A stretch of DNA of 64,000 nt from an uncultured Cyclobacteriaceae bacterium. Lineage in GTDB: Bacteria; Bacteroidota; Bacteroidia; Cytophagales; Cyclobacteriaceae. Below are positions 38,457 through 48,412 of the stretch, piece after piece. The notes beneath the pieces were generated by a model that did not search any database, was not told where the DNA came from, and saw only the letters and a program-made list of their open reading frames with translations. The position numbers and the translations under genes are program-made. The stretch's first letter is position 1. Each line of letters starts with the position of its first letter. The stretch covers positions 124,001-188,000 of the forward strand of contig CAKZRQ010000017.1 in NCBI GenBank assembly GCA_937146645.1. The letters run 5' to 3'.

Positions 38457-39028
38457 TTTAAAACTTGCTTTAAAATCTCTCTTCTGATAAAAACAATTAA
38501 AAACCATACTAAAAATCCTATCGCCAGGCCTATGCTTGCACCTAAAATCACATCAAAGGGATAGTGCACCCCTAAGTAAATTCTAGTGTATGAAATTACG
38601 GCAGCCCATAAAAAGAGCCATGGCAGATATTTCAATTTACCTTTCATTTTGAGATTTAGGAACATGGCTATCGCAAAGGTATTGGCCGCATGGCTAGAAA
38701 CGAATCCGTACAGACCTCCACATCTTCCATAGTTGAAAATCTGCCCATCCCATCTATCATCGTGACAAGGTCTGAGTCGTTCAAAATAAGGCTTCATAAA
38801 ACCTGATGTGAGTTGGTCGGCCAATAAAATCGAAAAAGCAACCCCGGCAAAAACCCACCAGCTGTTTTTTGGATCTTGGCGGTAAATAAAAAAGATCAAA
38901 ACCAGATAAAATGGAATCCATGTAATGGTCTGGGTCATCTGGAACATGATGGGATCCAACCAATCCGCCCTTATTCCATTAAGGAATAGGAATAATGCTT
39001 CATCTACTTCTTTTAATTGTTCAAGCAT
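38453..39028 (-). CDS. PAP2-superfamily phosphatase
   Basis: KPYFERLRPCH, GFVSSHAANTFA, RIYLGVHYPFDVILGA: the three PAP2 motifs. Confidence 0.92.
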   Translation of the reverse strand: MLEQLKEVDEALFLFLNGIRADWLDPIMFQMTQTITWIPFYLVLIFFIYRQDPKNSWWVFAGVAFSILLADQLTSGFMKPYFERLRPCHDDRWDGQIFNYGRCGGLYGFVSSHAANTFAIAMFLNLKMKGKLKYLPWLFLWAAVISYTRIYLGVHYPFDVILGASIGLAIGFLVWFLIVFIRREILKQVLK

Positions 39029-39932
39029 CAGGAATATTTATCCAGTCTATATCTTTTTTTAGAAGATTTAAGGTCATTTGTTCTAGAGAGTCAGGCAGCG
39101 GCTCATGCATATACTCCCAGTTAGCAATGGGAGGCATGCTCATCAAAATACTTTCAGTCCTACCATTAGTGTCAAGGCCGAATTTGGTTCCAGCATCCCA
39201 AACCAAATTGAACTCTACATACCTACCTCTCCGAAGGTTTTGCCAAGATTTTTCTTGGTCACTAAACGCTTTATCATGATTCTTCTTCATGAAATATCCA
39301 TAGATATCAGGAAAAAGCCTTCCAATATCCAGGCTAAATTCCAGAATTCTCTCAAAATCTGAATCTGACTCAGCACTAAGGCGGTCATAAAAAATTCCTC
39401 CAACTCCTCGGGTTTCTTTTCGATGCCTTACGTAGAAGTAATCATCCGCCCATTTTTTATACTTCGAATAGCTCTCTGGATCGAAAGAATCACATACTTT
39501 TTTAACTTCTCTATGAAAGTGTCTGGCCTCCTCTGGAATTACGTAATGAGGAGTTAAATCTATTCCGCCACCAAACCAATGAACCCCATTATCCATTTCG
39601 AAGTATCGGATGTTCATATGAATTATGGGGACGAATGGGTTATGAGGGTGAAGGACTATGGATACACCAGTGGCGAAAAAATCAGCTTCATCCAGACCTA
39701 ATTTTGAAAGGATTTTCTCTGGTGTTTTACCTCCAACCGCAGAAAATGCCACACCGCCTTTCTCAATAATTTTTCCGCCTTCAAATATTCGAGTTCTTCC
39801 ACCACCTCCTTCAGGCCTTTCCCAGGCATCCTCTCGGAACTTACCTTCACCATCATGTTTGGTTAGTTCATCACAGATGTGGTCCTGAATCTGCTTATAG
39901 ATTTCTGCTATTTCTTCTTTAGTCTTTCTCAT
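39021..39932 (-). CDS. hemF: Oxygen-dependent coproporphyrinogen III oxidase
   Basis: FREDAWERPEGGGGRTRIFEGGKIIEKGGVAFSAV, WFGGGIDLTPHYV, RRGRYVEFNLVWDAGTKFGL. Confidence 0.95.
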   Translation of the reverse strand: MRKTKEEIAEIYKQIQDHICDELTKHDGEGKFREDAWERPEGGGGRTRIFEGGKIIEKGGVAFSAVGGKTPEKILSKLGLDEADFFATGVSIVLHPHNPFVPIIHMNIRYFEMDNGVHWFGGGIDLTPHYVIPEEARHFHREVKKVCDSFDPESYSKYKKWADDYFYVRHRKETRGVGGIFYDRLSAESDSDFERILEFSLDIGRLFPDIYGYFMKKNHDKAFSDQEKSWQNLRRGRYVEFNLVWDAGTKFGLDTNGRTESILMSMPPIANWEYMHEPLPDSLEQMTLNLLKKDIDWINIPDA

Positions 39933-39937
39933 TATTT

Positions 39938-42358
39938 TTAGAAAGGATAACCTATACCAAAATTTAAAACGGTCTGACCCCGCACTCCGAAGGGCTGCTT
40001 GAACGAAATATTATCAAGGACCCATCGCTGACCTTCTGGCTGAGCTGGATCCACAGCCTTTGTTGCTAAGTCAAGTCTCACCACCAGAAAATCAAAATCC
40101 ATTCGCAAGCCTATTCCAGAGCCAATTGCCAGTTCTTTGTAAAATCGGTCCCACCTGAAATCTGCCCCTGGTCTGGCACTATCTACACCTATAACCCACG
40201 AATTACCAACGTCAATAAACAATGCTAAGTCAAAGTAGCCGACTAATTTTCTTCTGTATTCAAACATGGATTCGAAAATCATTTCTGCCGGTTGCTCAAT
40301 ACGGTAGTCATATGGGCCGTTTTCTCCGACAGCTGGGCTGTAGCTTCCTGGGCCTAATCGTCTCGCTTGCCATGCACGGATACTTGTACCTCCACCAGCG
40401 AAGAAATATTTTTCATAGGGGAGAATACCACCGCTAATACCATAGGGTTGAGCGATACCGAAATTTGCTCGATAAGCCAGTGTCTGTTTTTTATCTATCG
40501 GGAAGTATCTTCTAAAGTCCGCTTGAAATTTTAGCCATTGGAAATTGGCGAATTCAATATCCTCCTCGTTGCTTTGAACATCAAAGAAATTCAGTGAGGT
40601 ACCACCACTTTCTCCAAACAGCCTTAATAGGGAGGCATTGTTTGCCCTAAAGTTCCCATAGTCGTTAAAATTGATAATGGATTGGGCGGAAATGGCACTA
40701 ACGAAAGAGGGTAGGAAAGACCAAATGAGGTTGTTCCCTTCGGCTTGAAGTTCTTCAAGAACCTCAAGGAATTCGGGATCAATTCTTGGTGTTCGTATAT
40801 AATTAATATCAGCAACATTCACAGTGAACTGCTGCCTGTTATTTCGGGTGGCCCAAGTATATGCCAGTAAACCATTAAGACCAGTTCTTACATATTCGGG
40901 CCTATTGGTGTAGTTATATCCAAATTGAGTTCTGGTATTGGGATTATACCTACCATATTTCTGTAAGGCTCCTGGAGCAAACGGAATTAAGAATCTTGGA
41001 AAAATTACAGAAGCCGAAAGGCCAACTTCCCTACTTTGATAAACCCCCTGGTCGGTAGCAGAAGCCACACCTTCTAGTCCAGCACGGAAGTTGAATTCCA
41101 ATATCTCTCCTGCCCGGAAGAAGTTTCTATTCCTTAATGATGTGGAAAAAAACGGTCCCGGAAGCTGTTGAGTAATACTTAATCCGAGCTGATTCGTAAG
41201 CTGATATTTTTTGTTAGGCTGAGCATAAACCTTTGCAGTAAGCTTATTACCTAGTGTATCAAAACCAATGTTTAAGAATCTGAACAAGTCAAGGTTGTTC
41301 AGTTGTTTCTGGGTCTCGATGAATTCTTCCCGGCTGTAGAGATCACCGTTTCTAAAGAAAACTCTGGATGCCAACACTCGTTCTGAGTAGCGATCATTAT
41401 AAAAACTGAAATCTATTCCTTCAAACTCCCTTTTGTCATCACGGTCTACAAATTCATCGCTAGGGGGGATTACCTTGAATTTGACAGAGTCAATGGTATA
41501 TGCTTCATGCTTTTCTGCAAAGCTAGGTTTCAGGATTACTTGTTCAATATCAAGCTCCTTTGTAACCGTATCCATATAGAGATTATACTCAATAAAGGAT
41601 TTGGAAAATGTGTAGTAGCCATTGTTTTTTAGGAGATTTTCGACTCTGTTCCGCTCTGCTATCGCGTTTCCTTGCACATATATTTCTCCAGGTACAAGGA
41701 GATTTTCTTCATTGTATTGTCTAAGAAGAAGCTTGAGCTCTTCGTTGTCACTTTTTGTATAAAATGAATCAATTAGATAAGGCTCTTTCTCGTTTAAGAT
41801 ATAATTAACATATGCCTTTTTCTTTTTTGTTTCGACCTGATAGCTTACCTCAGCGTCAAGGAACCCATTATTAATCAGGTAATTATTTAACTGTGAAACA
41901 GTCTCTTCTGTAGCTGAGCTATCCAGCATTACCACAGGATTTCCCGTCCTCATCAAAAGGTTTCCGAATTCTTGCTTCTCTTCTAAGTGCTCAATTTTTG
42001 CCTCTTTCTTTTCTACCTTCTTCTTGACTTTTTTGAGGTTTGAAAGACTATCTACGCCATCTATCAACTCCTGCCTTTCCACCTGAGTTCTTTCTAGTTT
42101 TTGACTCACTTTGGCACTGTCATAGAAAGGAACACCAAGCCTGTATATAGTTACCCCAAGAGATGAATTAAGAATTGGAACCCGAGTATTTGGTTCTTGA
42201 CGATAAAGATTGATCAGATCATTCTTATCTGATAGCTCAATTCCTTCAAGCTGATTTTCATATAAAACGTATTCCCCTTCTTGTACATTCTTGGTTAGCG
42301 AGCAAGCTGTAATAGAGGCCGCCAGACCGATAAAAAGTATATATTTGAGGAATTTCAA
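39938..42358 (-). CDS. BamA/TamA-family outer-membrane lipoprotein (TamL-like)
   Basis: Lipobox AASITACSLTKNVQEGEYVLYENQ; C-term AGGGTSIRAWQARRLGPGSY..., VLNFGIGYPF. Start likely TTG at 42358, since the ORF-track start overlaps the divergent gene. Confidence 0.82.
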   Translation of the reverse strand: MKFLKYILFIGLAASITACSLTKNVQEGEYVLYENQLEGIELSDKNDLINLYRQEPNTRVPILNSSLGVTIYRLGVPFYDSAKVSQKLERTQVERQELIDGVDSLSNLKKVKKKVEKKEAKIEHLEEKQEFGNLLMRTGNPVVMLDSSATEETVSQLNNYLINNGFLDAEVSYQVETKKKKAYVNYILNEKEPYLIDSFYTKSDNEELKLLLRQYNEENLLVPGEIYVQGNAIAERNRVENLLKNNGYYTFSKSFIEYNLYMDTVTKELDIEQVILKPSFAEKHEAYTIDSVKFKVIPPSDEFVDRDDKREFEGIDFSFYNDRYSERVLASRVFFRNGDLYSREEFIETQKQLNNLDLFRFLNIGFDTLGNKLTAKVYAQPNKKYQLTNQLGLSITQQLPGPFFSTSLRNRNFFRAGEILEFNFRAGLEGVASATDQGVYQSREVGLSASVIFPRFLIPFAPGALQKYGRYNPNTRTQFGYNYTNRPEYVRTGLNGLLAYTWATRNNRQQFTVNVADINYIRTPRIDPEFLEVLEELQAEGNNLIWSFLPSFVSAISAQSIINFNDYGNFRANNASLLRLFGESGGTSLNFFDVQSNEEDIEFANFQWLKFQADFRRYFPIDKKQTLAYRANFGIAQPYGISGGILPYEKYFFAGGGTSIRAWQARRLGPGSYSPAVGENGPYDYRIEQPAEMIFESMFEYRRKLVGYFDLALFIDVGNSWVIGVDSARPGADFRWDRFYKELAIGSGIGLRMDFDFLVVRLDLATKAVDPAQPEGQRWVLDNISFKQPFGVRGQTVLNFGIGYPF

Positions 42359-42377
42359 TATTGGGAAATAAGACAGA

Positions 42378-43124
42378 ATGCTTAGCAAAAATACGGTTAA
42401 GTTTATAAAAACCTTACACCAGAAAAAATACCGAAATCTCGAAAGGAAATTTCTTGTAGAAGGTGAAAAAAGTGTTCTGGAAGTCCTTAATTCCTCTTTT
42501 TCCACATCCATGTTGTTCGGTACTTCTTCCTTTTTTGAAAAGAATTCTACACGATTATCAGTTTATAAGGGTAGTGCCTTTGAGGTGAATCAAAAGCAGC
42601 TAGAGTCCTTAGGCACTTTTAAGAGCAATAAGGATGCCTTGATAGTAGTGGAAATGAAGGATTTAGCTCCAGTTAGGATACTGAAGGATGAAATTATTCT
42701 TGCCTTGGACGAAGTCAAGGATCCTGGAAATCTCGGGACTATAATTCGTATAGCCGATTGGTATGGAATTAAAAAGCTCTTACTATCTGAGGAATCTGCC
42801 GAAATATATAATCCAAAGGTCATCAACTCGACCATGGGTTCTTTCACCCGAATAGAATGGGAGTATTGCGCATTGGAAAAGAAGTTGTCAGAGGTTGAAG
42901 TTCCTATTTATGGAGCTTTGTTGGATGGTGAGAATTTGCATTCAATTGAAACGCTCAAGCCCGGTGTCATTGTGATGGGAAATGAATCCAAAGGAATCAG
43001 CCCTGGAGTACAAAGGTTGGTATCAAACTCAATCACAATTCCGGGATTTGGAATGGCGGAAAGTTTAAACGTGTCGGTGGCTACAGCGGTGATTGTGGAT
43101 TCTTTCAAGCGACTGCTGGGCTGA
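42378..43124 (+). CDS. TrmH/SpoU-family RNA methyltransferase
   Basis: FLVEGEKSVLEVL, ILALDEVKDPGNLGTIIRIADWYGI, VIVMGNESKGIS, SLNVSVATAVIV. Confidence 0.93.
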   Translation: MLSKNTVKFIKTLHQKKYRNLERKFLVEGEKSVLEVLNSSFSTSMLFGTSSFFEKNSTRLSVYKGSAFEVNQKQLESLGTFKSNKDALIVVEMKDLAPVRILKDEIILALDEVKDPGNLGTIIRIADWYGIKKLLLSEESAEIYNPKVINSTMGSFTRIEWEYCALEKKLSEVEVPIYGALLDGENLHSIETLKPGVIVMGNESKGISPGVQRLVSNSITIPGFGMAESLNVSVATAVIVDSFKRLLG

Positions 43125-44128
43125 TGTCAGGATCATTAATCCAAAGAATTCAGAAACTTGGAATCAATGGATTCCTTTTAGGAATTATACTTTCTGGGCT
43201 CTTGGCTTATCTATTTCCTGATTTTGGATCAAGGAATTCTGTCATGCCTTGGCAGCAAATCACGAGTATTGGTATTTCATTTATCTTCTTTTTCTATGGG
43301 GTCAAACTAGATCCCAATTCCTTGAGAAGAGGTTTATCCAATTGGAAATTACACCTATTGGTCCAGTCTTGTACTTATTTGATTTACCCTGCTGCGGTTT
43401 ATGCAATTTTATTTTTTGTGCCTGAGGTATTTGGTGAGCTTAAAACAGGGATTTTATTTCTCGCAGCACTACCTTCTACAGTAAGCGCCTCGGTAGTTTT
43501 AGTTTCCCTTGCGAAGGGAAATATCCCTGCTGCGATTTTCAATGCGAGTATATCCAGCCTGATTGGTGTTTTCTTAACTCCAGCCCTTCTTTTTCTTTTA
43601 GCTGATTATGAGGCTGTAGGGATGGATTTTACTCAGACGCTAGGTCAGCTATCCATTAAAATTTTGATTCCAGTTTTTCTGGGAATCTTTCTGCATCGAT
43701 GGCTTTATCCTCTTGTGGAGCCGCTTTTCGGAAAGCTGAAGTATCTTGATCAAATAGTGATCATGATTATTGTCTACACTTCTTTTTCTGAAGCTTTTTC
43801 GAACCATGTTTTTGATCCGTTTACTTCAGACACCATCTTGTTCTTGATTGGTTTGACTGCGGGACTTTATTTCGTAATGGTTGCCCTGATTTTACTTGTT
43901 TCCAGAATCCTTGGCTTCGGCCATGAGGATAGAATCACAGCGGTTTATTGTGGTTCAAAAAAATCCCTGATCCAAGGAGTGGTGATGGGAAAGGTGATTT
44001 TTCCCGATCCCATCATTTTGAGTCTCTCTATCCTTCCTATCATGCTCCTGCATATCCAGCAATTGATCTATGGAAGTGTGCTTATCAACTTTTTTAATAA
44101 GAAGAGACCTCCAGAAGAAATTGGCTAG
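43124..44128 (+). CDS. Bile acid:sodium symporter (SBF/YfeH-like) family protein
   Basis: FFFYGVKLDPNSLRRGLSNWKLHLLVQ, LPSTVSASVVLVSLAKGN, GSKKSLIQGVVMGKVIF. Confidence 0.87.
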   Translation: MSGSLIQRIQKLGINGFLLGIILSGLLAYLFPDFGSRNSVMPWQQITSIGISFIFFFYGVKLDPNSLRRGLSNWKLHLLVQSCTYLIYPAAVYAILFFVPEVFGELKTGILFLAALPSTVSASVVLVSLAKGNIPAAIFNASISSLIGVFLTPALLFLLADYEAVGMDFTQTLGQLSIKILIPVFLGIFLHRWLYPLVEPLFGKLKYLDQIVIMIIVYTSFSEAFSNHVFDPFTSDTILFLIGLTAGLYFVMVALILLVSRILGFGHEDRITAVYCGSKKSLIQGVVMGKVIFPDPIILSLSILPIMLLHIQQLIYGSVLINFFNKKRPPEEIG

Positions 44129-44379
44129 CTGATGTATTTTGTGCTAAGCTCCTGTACCAATGCAATATATTCTTCAGTGGCAGATTCCTTTGTCTTTCCT
44201 TTTTCAGAATCCCATGCATTGTATTTGGCTGCTGCCACAAAATCAAACCCTCCAGGTCGCTCAGTATTATTGTCACCTTCAGTAGCTTGCTTATAAAGCG
44301 CGTATAGTTTTAGCAATTCAGGATTTGACGGTTTTACTGTGAATGTTTTTGTAAGAGCAACTGCTTCTTCTAGAGTCAT
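44125..44379 (-). CDS. Acyl-CoA-binding protein (ACBP)
   Basis: LLKLYALYKQATEGDNNTERPGGFDFVAAAKYNAWDSEKGKTKESATEEYIALVQEL. Confidence 0.9.
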   Translation of the reverse strand: MTLEEAVALTKTFTVKPSNPELLKLYALYKQATEGDNNTERPGGFDFVAAAKYNAWDSEKGKTKESATEEYIALVQELSTKYIS

Positions 44380-44434
44380 TTTTAGGGTGTTTTGAGTTTC
44401 GGCCTGTAAGGAAACATGAATAGGGATAAAAAGA

Positions 44435-44465
44435 AAAAGACTCCCTGTTTAGGGAGTCTTTTTTG
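44435..44465 (-). terminator. Intrinsic terminator of gltA
   Basis: GACTCCCTgtttAGGGAGTC flanked by T-runs. Confidence 0.75.
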
Positions 44466-44483
44466 CTTTAAGTCAAACGCTAT

Positions 44484-45770
44484 TTAGCGCTTATTCATAG
44501 AGACATATTCTCTTTCATTAGAGCCTACATACACTTGTCTTGGTCGGCCAATTGGCTCTCCATTTTCTCTCATTTCTTTCCACTGAGCAATCCAACCTGG
44601 AAGTCTTCCAAGAGCGAACATCACAGTGAACATATCAGTAGGGATACCTAAGGCTCTATAAATGATACCTGAATAGAAATCTACGTTTGGATATAGCTTT
44701 CTGTCAATAAAGTATTGGTCATTCAGAGCCGCATGCTCAAGTTCTTTGGCAATGTCAAGAACCGGATCATCAACCCCTAGCTTACCAAGAACCTCGTCGG
44801 CAGCTTTTTTGATGATTCTAGCTCTTGGATCAAAGTTTTTGTATACTCTGTGTCCGAAGCCCATCAATCTAAATGGGTCACTCTTATCCTTAGCTTTGTC
44901 TAGATATTTCTTAGCATCACCACCATCTGCTTTGATTGCCTCAAGCATCTCGATCACAGATTGGTTGGCTCCTCCATGAAGAGGTCCCCAAAGTGCGTTG
45001 ATTCCAGCAGAGATAGAAGCGTAGATACTTGCTTGAGATGAACCCACCACTCTTACGGTAGAAGTAGAGCAGTTTTGCTCATGGTCTGCATGAAGAATTA
45101 ATAGTTTGTCTAAGGCAGAAGCAACCACTGGATCCACGTCGTACTTTTCAGCCGGAAGCGCAAACATCATTTTCAAGAAGTTTGAGCAATAATCCAGTTG
45201 GTTATCAGGATAATTCACCGGATGACCCATCTCATTCTTATAAGCCCAAGCTGCAAAAGTTGGCATTTTCGCAATGAGTCGAACTATACTCAAATTAACC
45301 TCATCCTCACTTCTGTTTGGAACAAGAGAGTCAGGATAGAAAGCGGTAAGTGCACAGATCAAGGAGGACAAAACTCCCATTGGGTGAGAATTACTTGGGA
45401 AGCCCTCTAGGATTTTCTTGATGTCCTCATGGACTAATGTGTGATGCGTGATCTCCTTGGTGAAACCATTGTACTGGTCTTGGGTAGGAAGCTCTCCATA
45501 GATCAAAAGATAAGCCACTTCCAAAAATGAAGACTTTTCAGCAAGATCTTCAATCTTGTAACCTCTGTATCTAAGAATTCCTTCTTCACCATCCAAAAAA
45601 GTAATGGCACTGGAAGTAGAACCTGTATTCTTAAATCCAGGATCAAGAGTGATGAGTCCAGTAGAGCCACGAAGTTTTCCGATATTAATCGCAGATTCAT
45701 CTTCAGAACCTGTAACTACTGGAAATTCGTACTCTTGACCGTTGTAGGTCAGCTTAGCATTGTCAGCCAT
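44484..45770 (-). CDS. gltA: Citrate synthase
   Basis: LRYRGYKIEDLAEKSSFLEVAYLLIYGELP, LHADHEQNCSTSTVRVVGSSQA, GPLHGGANQSVIEML, MGFGHRVYKNFDPRA. Confidence 0.96.
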   Translation of the reverse strand: MADNAKLTYNGQEYEFPVVTGSEDESAINIGKLRGSTGLITLDPGFKNTGSTSSAITFLDGEEGILRYRGYKIEDLAEKSSFLEVAYLLIYGELPTQDQYNGFTKEITHHTLVHEDIKKILEGFPSNSHPMGVLSSLICALTAFYPDSLVPNRSEDEVNLSIVRLIAKMPTFAAWAYKNEMGHPVNYPDNQLDYCSNFLKMMFALPAEKYDVDPVVASALDKLLILHADHEQNCSTSTVRVVGSSQASIYASISAGINALWGPLHGGANQSVIEMLEAIKADGGDAKKYLDKAKDKSDPFRLMGFGHRVYKNFDPRARIIKKAADEVLGKLGVDDPVLDIAKELEHAALNDQYFIDRKLYPNVDFYSGIIYRALGIPTDMFTVMFALGRLPGWIAQWKEMRENGEPIGRPRQVYVGSNEREYVSMNKR

Positions 45771-45934
45771 AGTCAGTTTATCTATCGTATTAGGTTATTA
45801 TTCAATTTTGCACGAAGGTAATAAAATCATAAATCAATTTTATTCCTGTTTTGTTGGACGGTGGATTTAATTTATTCAGAGGTTTTCTCAGATGCCTTTT
45901 GAATTCCAATGCATCCGCTCTGATAGTCACCGAA

Positions 45935-45960
45935 TAAAAAAAGCCCACTTGGGGCTTTTA
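45935..45960 (-). terminator. Intrinsic terminator of the suf operon
   Basis: AAGCCC-ACTTG-GGGCTT followed by TTTTTTT on the minus strand. Confidence 0.7.
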
Positions 45961-45961
45961 C

Positions 45962-46384
45962 TTACTCGCAGAAGTGCTCAAACACTTCAACTAAATGATC
46001 ACCGATCATTTGGGCATTTCTGCCTTCAATGTGATGTCTTTCAATGAAGTGAACCAATTCTCCATCCTTAAAAAGAGCCATAGCAGGCGAGGAGGGAGGA
46101 TAAGGAAGTACTATCTCTCTGAACTTGTCTACCGCTTCTCGATCATTTCCTGCAAATACAGTCGCAAGATTAGTTGGCTTTGCTTTAGCATTTTCTAAAG
46201 CATGTCTCACGCCTGGTCTGGCTGCTCCTGCAGCACATCCACACACTGAGTTCACCACCACGAATGTGGTTCCTTTGTGCTCTTCGTTTATGTGTGAAGT
46301 TACCTGATCTGCTGTTTTGAATTCTTCAAAACCTACATCTGAAAGTTCCGCACGCATAGGTGCTATTAATTCTTCTGGGTACAT
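45962..46384 (-). CDS. BrxA/BrxB-family bacilliredoxin
   Basis: VVVNSVCGCAAGAARPGVRHAL with CGC motif, PPSSPAMALFKDGELVHFIERHHIEGR. Confidence 0.9.
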   Translation of the reverse strand: MYPEELIAPMRAELSDVGFEEFKTADQVTSHINEEHKGTTFVVVNSVCGCAAGAARPGVRHALENAKAKPTNLATVFAGNDREAVDKFREIVLPYPPSSPAMALFKDGELVHFIERHHIEGRNAQMIGDHLVEVFEHFCE

Positions 46385-46405
46385 ACTCTTTAAATTTAAT
46401 ATCTG

Positions 46406-46750
46406 TTATAAGAATCCTAATTCTAATTTTGCAGCCTCTGACATCATATCCTGAGAGTAGGGTGGGTCAAAGGTCATTTCTACTTCCACATTACTGACCC
46501 CTTGAATCTGCTGAATTTTGTTCTTTACCTCTGAAGGAATGAACTCTGCAGACGGACAGTTTGGTGAAGTAAGTGTCATTAATATGTAAACATTGTTTAC
46601 TGGATAAATGGTCACCTCATAAATCAATCCTAATTCATAAACGTCTACAGGGATCTCTGGGTCGTAAACCTGCTTGATCGCCTGTACAACCTTGTCCTTC
46701 AAGTTGTCTACCTGTCCAGGATTAGATTCTGTCTCTTTAGGTGCTTCCAT
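46406..46750 (-). CDS. DUF59/MIP18-type SUF-associated Fe-S assembly protein
   Basis: VYDPEIPVDVYELGLIYEVTI, LTSPNCPSAEFIP. Confidence 0.9.
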   Translation of the reverse strand: MEAPKETESNPGQVDNLKDKVVQAIKQVYDPEIPVDVYELGLIYEVTIYPVNNVYILMTLTSPNCPSAEFIPSEVKNKIQQIQGVSNVEVEMTFDPPYSQDMMSEAAKLELGFL

Positions 46751-46753
46751 TCT

Positions 46754-47185
46754 TTATGCATTTTGCTTGGCCTGATAGGCCAAAGCATATCTTTTCATCT
46801 GTTGAATCATAGAAACCAGACCATTCGACCTTTGGCTTCCGATGATGTTACCCATCCCAATTTTCTGGAGAAAATTCAAATCGGCATTTAAGATCGCTTC
46901 AGGAGTTTGGTTTCCCAATACCCGTATCAAAAGTGAAATCAACCCCTTTGTGATATCGGTATTCGAATCAGCCTGAAATTGAACTTTTCCATTTTCCTCG
47001 CTGGCTGTGAGCCATACTTTGGACTGACAACCTTTGATAATGTTCTGCTCGACCTTTGACTCTTCAGGAAACTCTGAAAGCCCCCCTCCAAGTTCCATGA
47101 TGTAGTAAATGGTTGACTCTTTGTCGTCCCCAAGTATTTCGAACTCAGAAACTATCTCGTCTTGTATTTCCTGGATACTACTCAT
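46754..47185 (-). CDS. sufE: SufE-family protein
   Basis: IIKGCQSKVWL, GNIIGSQRSNGL; position directly after sufS. Confidence 0.93.
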   Translation of the reverse strand: MSSIQEIQDEIVSEFEILGDDKESTIYYIMELGGGLSEFPEESKVEQNIIKGCQSKVWLTASEENGKVQFQADSNTDITKGLISLLIRVLGNQTPEAILNADLNFLQKIGMGNIIGSQRSNGLVSMIQQMKRYALAYQAKQNA

Positions 47186-48405
47186 TTATTCTTTATTCGG
47201 GCTATTTTTTCTACGCCTTCGGCTAAAGTATCTATTTCTTCTTTGGTGTTGTAAACAGAAAAAGAAGCTCTCACAGTTCCCTCCAGTCCAAGTCGTTTCA
47301 TAAGTGGCTGGGTGCAGTGATGACCTGTGCGGACAGCAATTCCTTTGGAGTCCAGCATCATTCCCACATCGAAAGGATGCATTCCGTTTATTCCGAATGA
47401 AATAACAGACACTCTGTCTTTTGCTGTGCCTACTGGCACAAAGCCCTTGATTGCAGAAAGCTTTTCCTGGGCATATGCAATCAACTCATCCTCATGAGCT
47501 TTAATATTCTCTTTTCCAATCTCATTGATGAAGTCCAAAGCAGCTTTAAAAGCAATCACGTCACCTATATTCGGTGTCCCGGCTTCAAACTTGAATGGAA
47601 TTTCATTGTATGTAGTCTTTTCAAAAGTGACCTCTTTGATCATTTCTCCACCACCCTGGAAAGGAGGCATCGCTTCCAAAATTTCTCTTTTGCCATACAA
47701 CACACCAAGTCCGGTTGGGCCATATAATTTGTGTGCAGAAAAGGCTAGAAAATCACAATCGAGCTTTTGAACATCAATGTCGAGGTGACTTGTGCTTTGA
47801 GCCCCATCCAGCAATACTTTAGCACCAACTTTATGCGCCGCTTCAATGATTCTCTCGACCGGATTAATTGTACCCAGTGCATTTGAAGCGTGAACCACAC
47901 TTACCAATTTGGTCTTTGCACTCAAAAGCTTTTCGAACTCCTCGAAGATAATCTCACCTGACTCAGATATGGGGATCACCTTTAAGGTAGCCTCCTTTTC
48001 TTCGCAAAGCATCTGCCATGGAACTATATTCGAATGGTGTTCGAGAGTAGAAATGATGATCTCATCACCTTTTCCAATGAACTTTCTCCCAAACGTAGCT
48101 GCAACTAGATTAATGCTTTCTGTTGTGCCCTTTGTGAATATAATTTCAGCAGACTCTCGTGCACCTATAAAATCTTTAACCGCTTCACGAGTTTCCTCGA
48201 AATAAGCAGTCGCTCGATCCGCTAAGGCATGCGCTCCGCGATGAATATTTGAATTATCCTTTTCGTAATAATTTGAAATCGCATCTAGGACAGCTTGTGG
48301 CTTCTGGGTAGTGGCAGCATTGTCCAGATAAATCAATGGCTTACCATATACCTCCTGATGAAGTACCGGAAAGAGACTTCTGATATGATCTAAATCCAAT
48401 GCCAT
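47182..48405 (-). CDS. sufS: Cysteine desulfurase SufS
   Basis: IYLDNAATTQKP, HHSNIVPWQMLCEEKEA, FSAHKLYGPTGLGVLYGK, RTGHHCTQPLM. Confidence 0.96.
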   Translation of the reverse strand: MALDLDHIRSLFPVLHQEVYGKPLIYLDNAATTQKPQAVLDAISNYYEKDNSNIHRGAHALADRATAYFEETREAVKDFIGARESAEIIFTKGTTESINLVAATFGRKFIGKGDEIIISTLEHHSNIVPWQMLCEEKEATLKVIPISESGEIIFEEFEKLLSAKTKLVSVVHASNALGTINPVERIIEAAHKVGAKVLLDGAQSTSHLDIDVQKLDCDFLAFSAHKLYGPTGLGVLYGKREILEAMPPFQGGGEMIKEVTFEKTTYNEIPFKFEAGTPNIGDVIAFKAALDFINEIGKENIKAHEDELIAYAQEKLSAIKGFVPVGTAKDRVSVISFGINGMHPFDVGMMLDSKGIAVRTGHHCTQPLMKRLGLEGTVRASFSVYNTKEEIDTLAEGVEKIARIKNK

Positions 48406-48412
48406 TTAGTTT

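Noticed and set aside
24942-42358. Secretion system or prophage/tail-like cluster hypothesis for the outer-membrane gene block
   Set aside because: No ATPase, sheath, baseplate, integrase or T9SS components recognised; genes look like ordinary envelope proteins plus hemF and PAP2.
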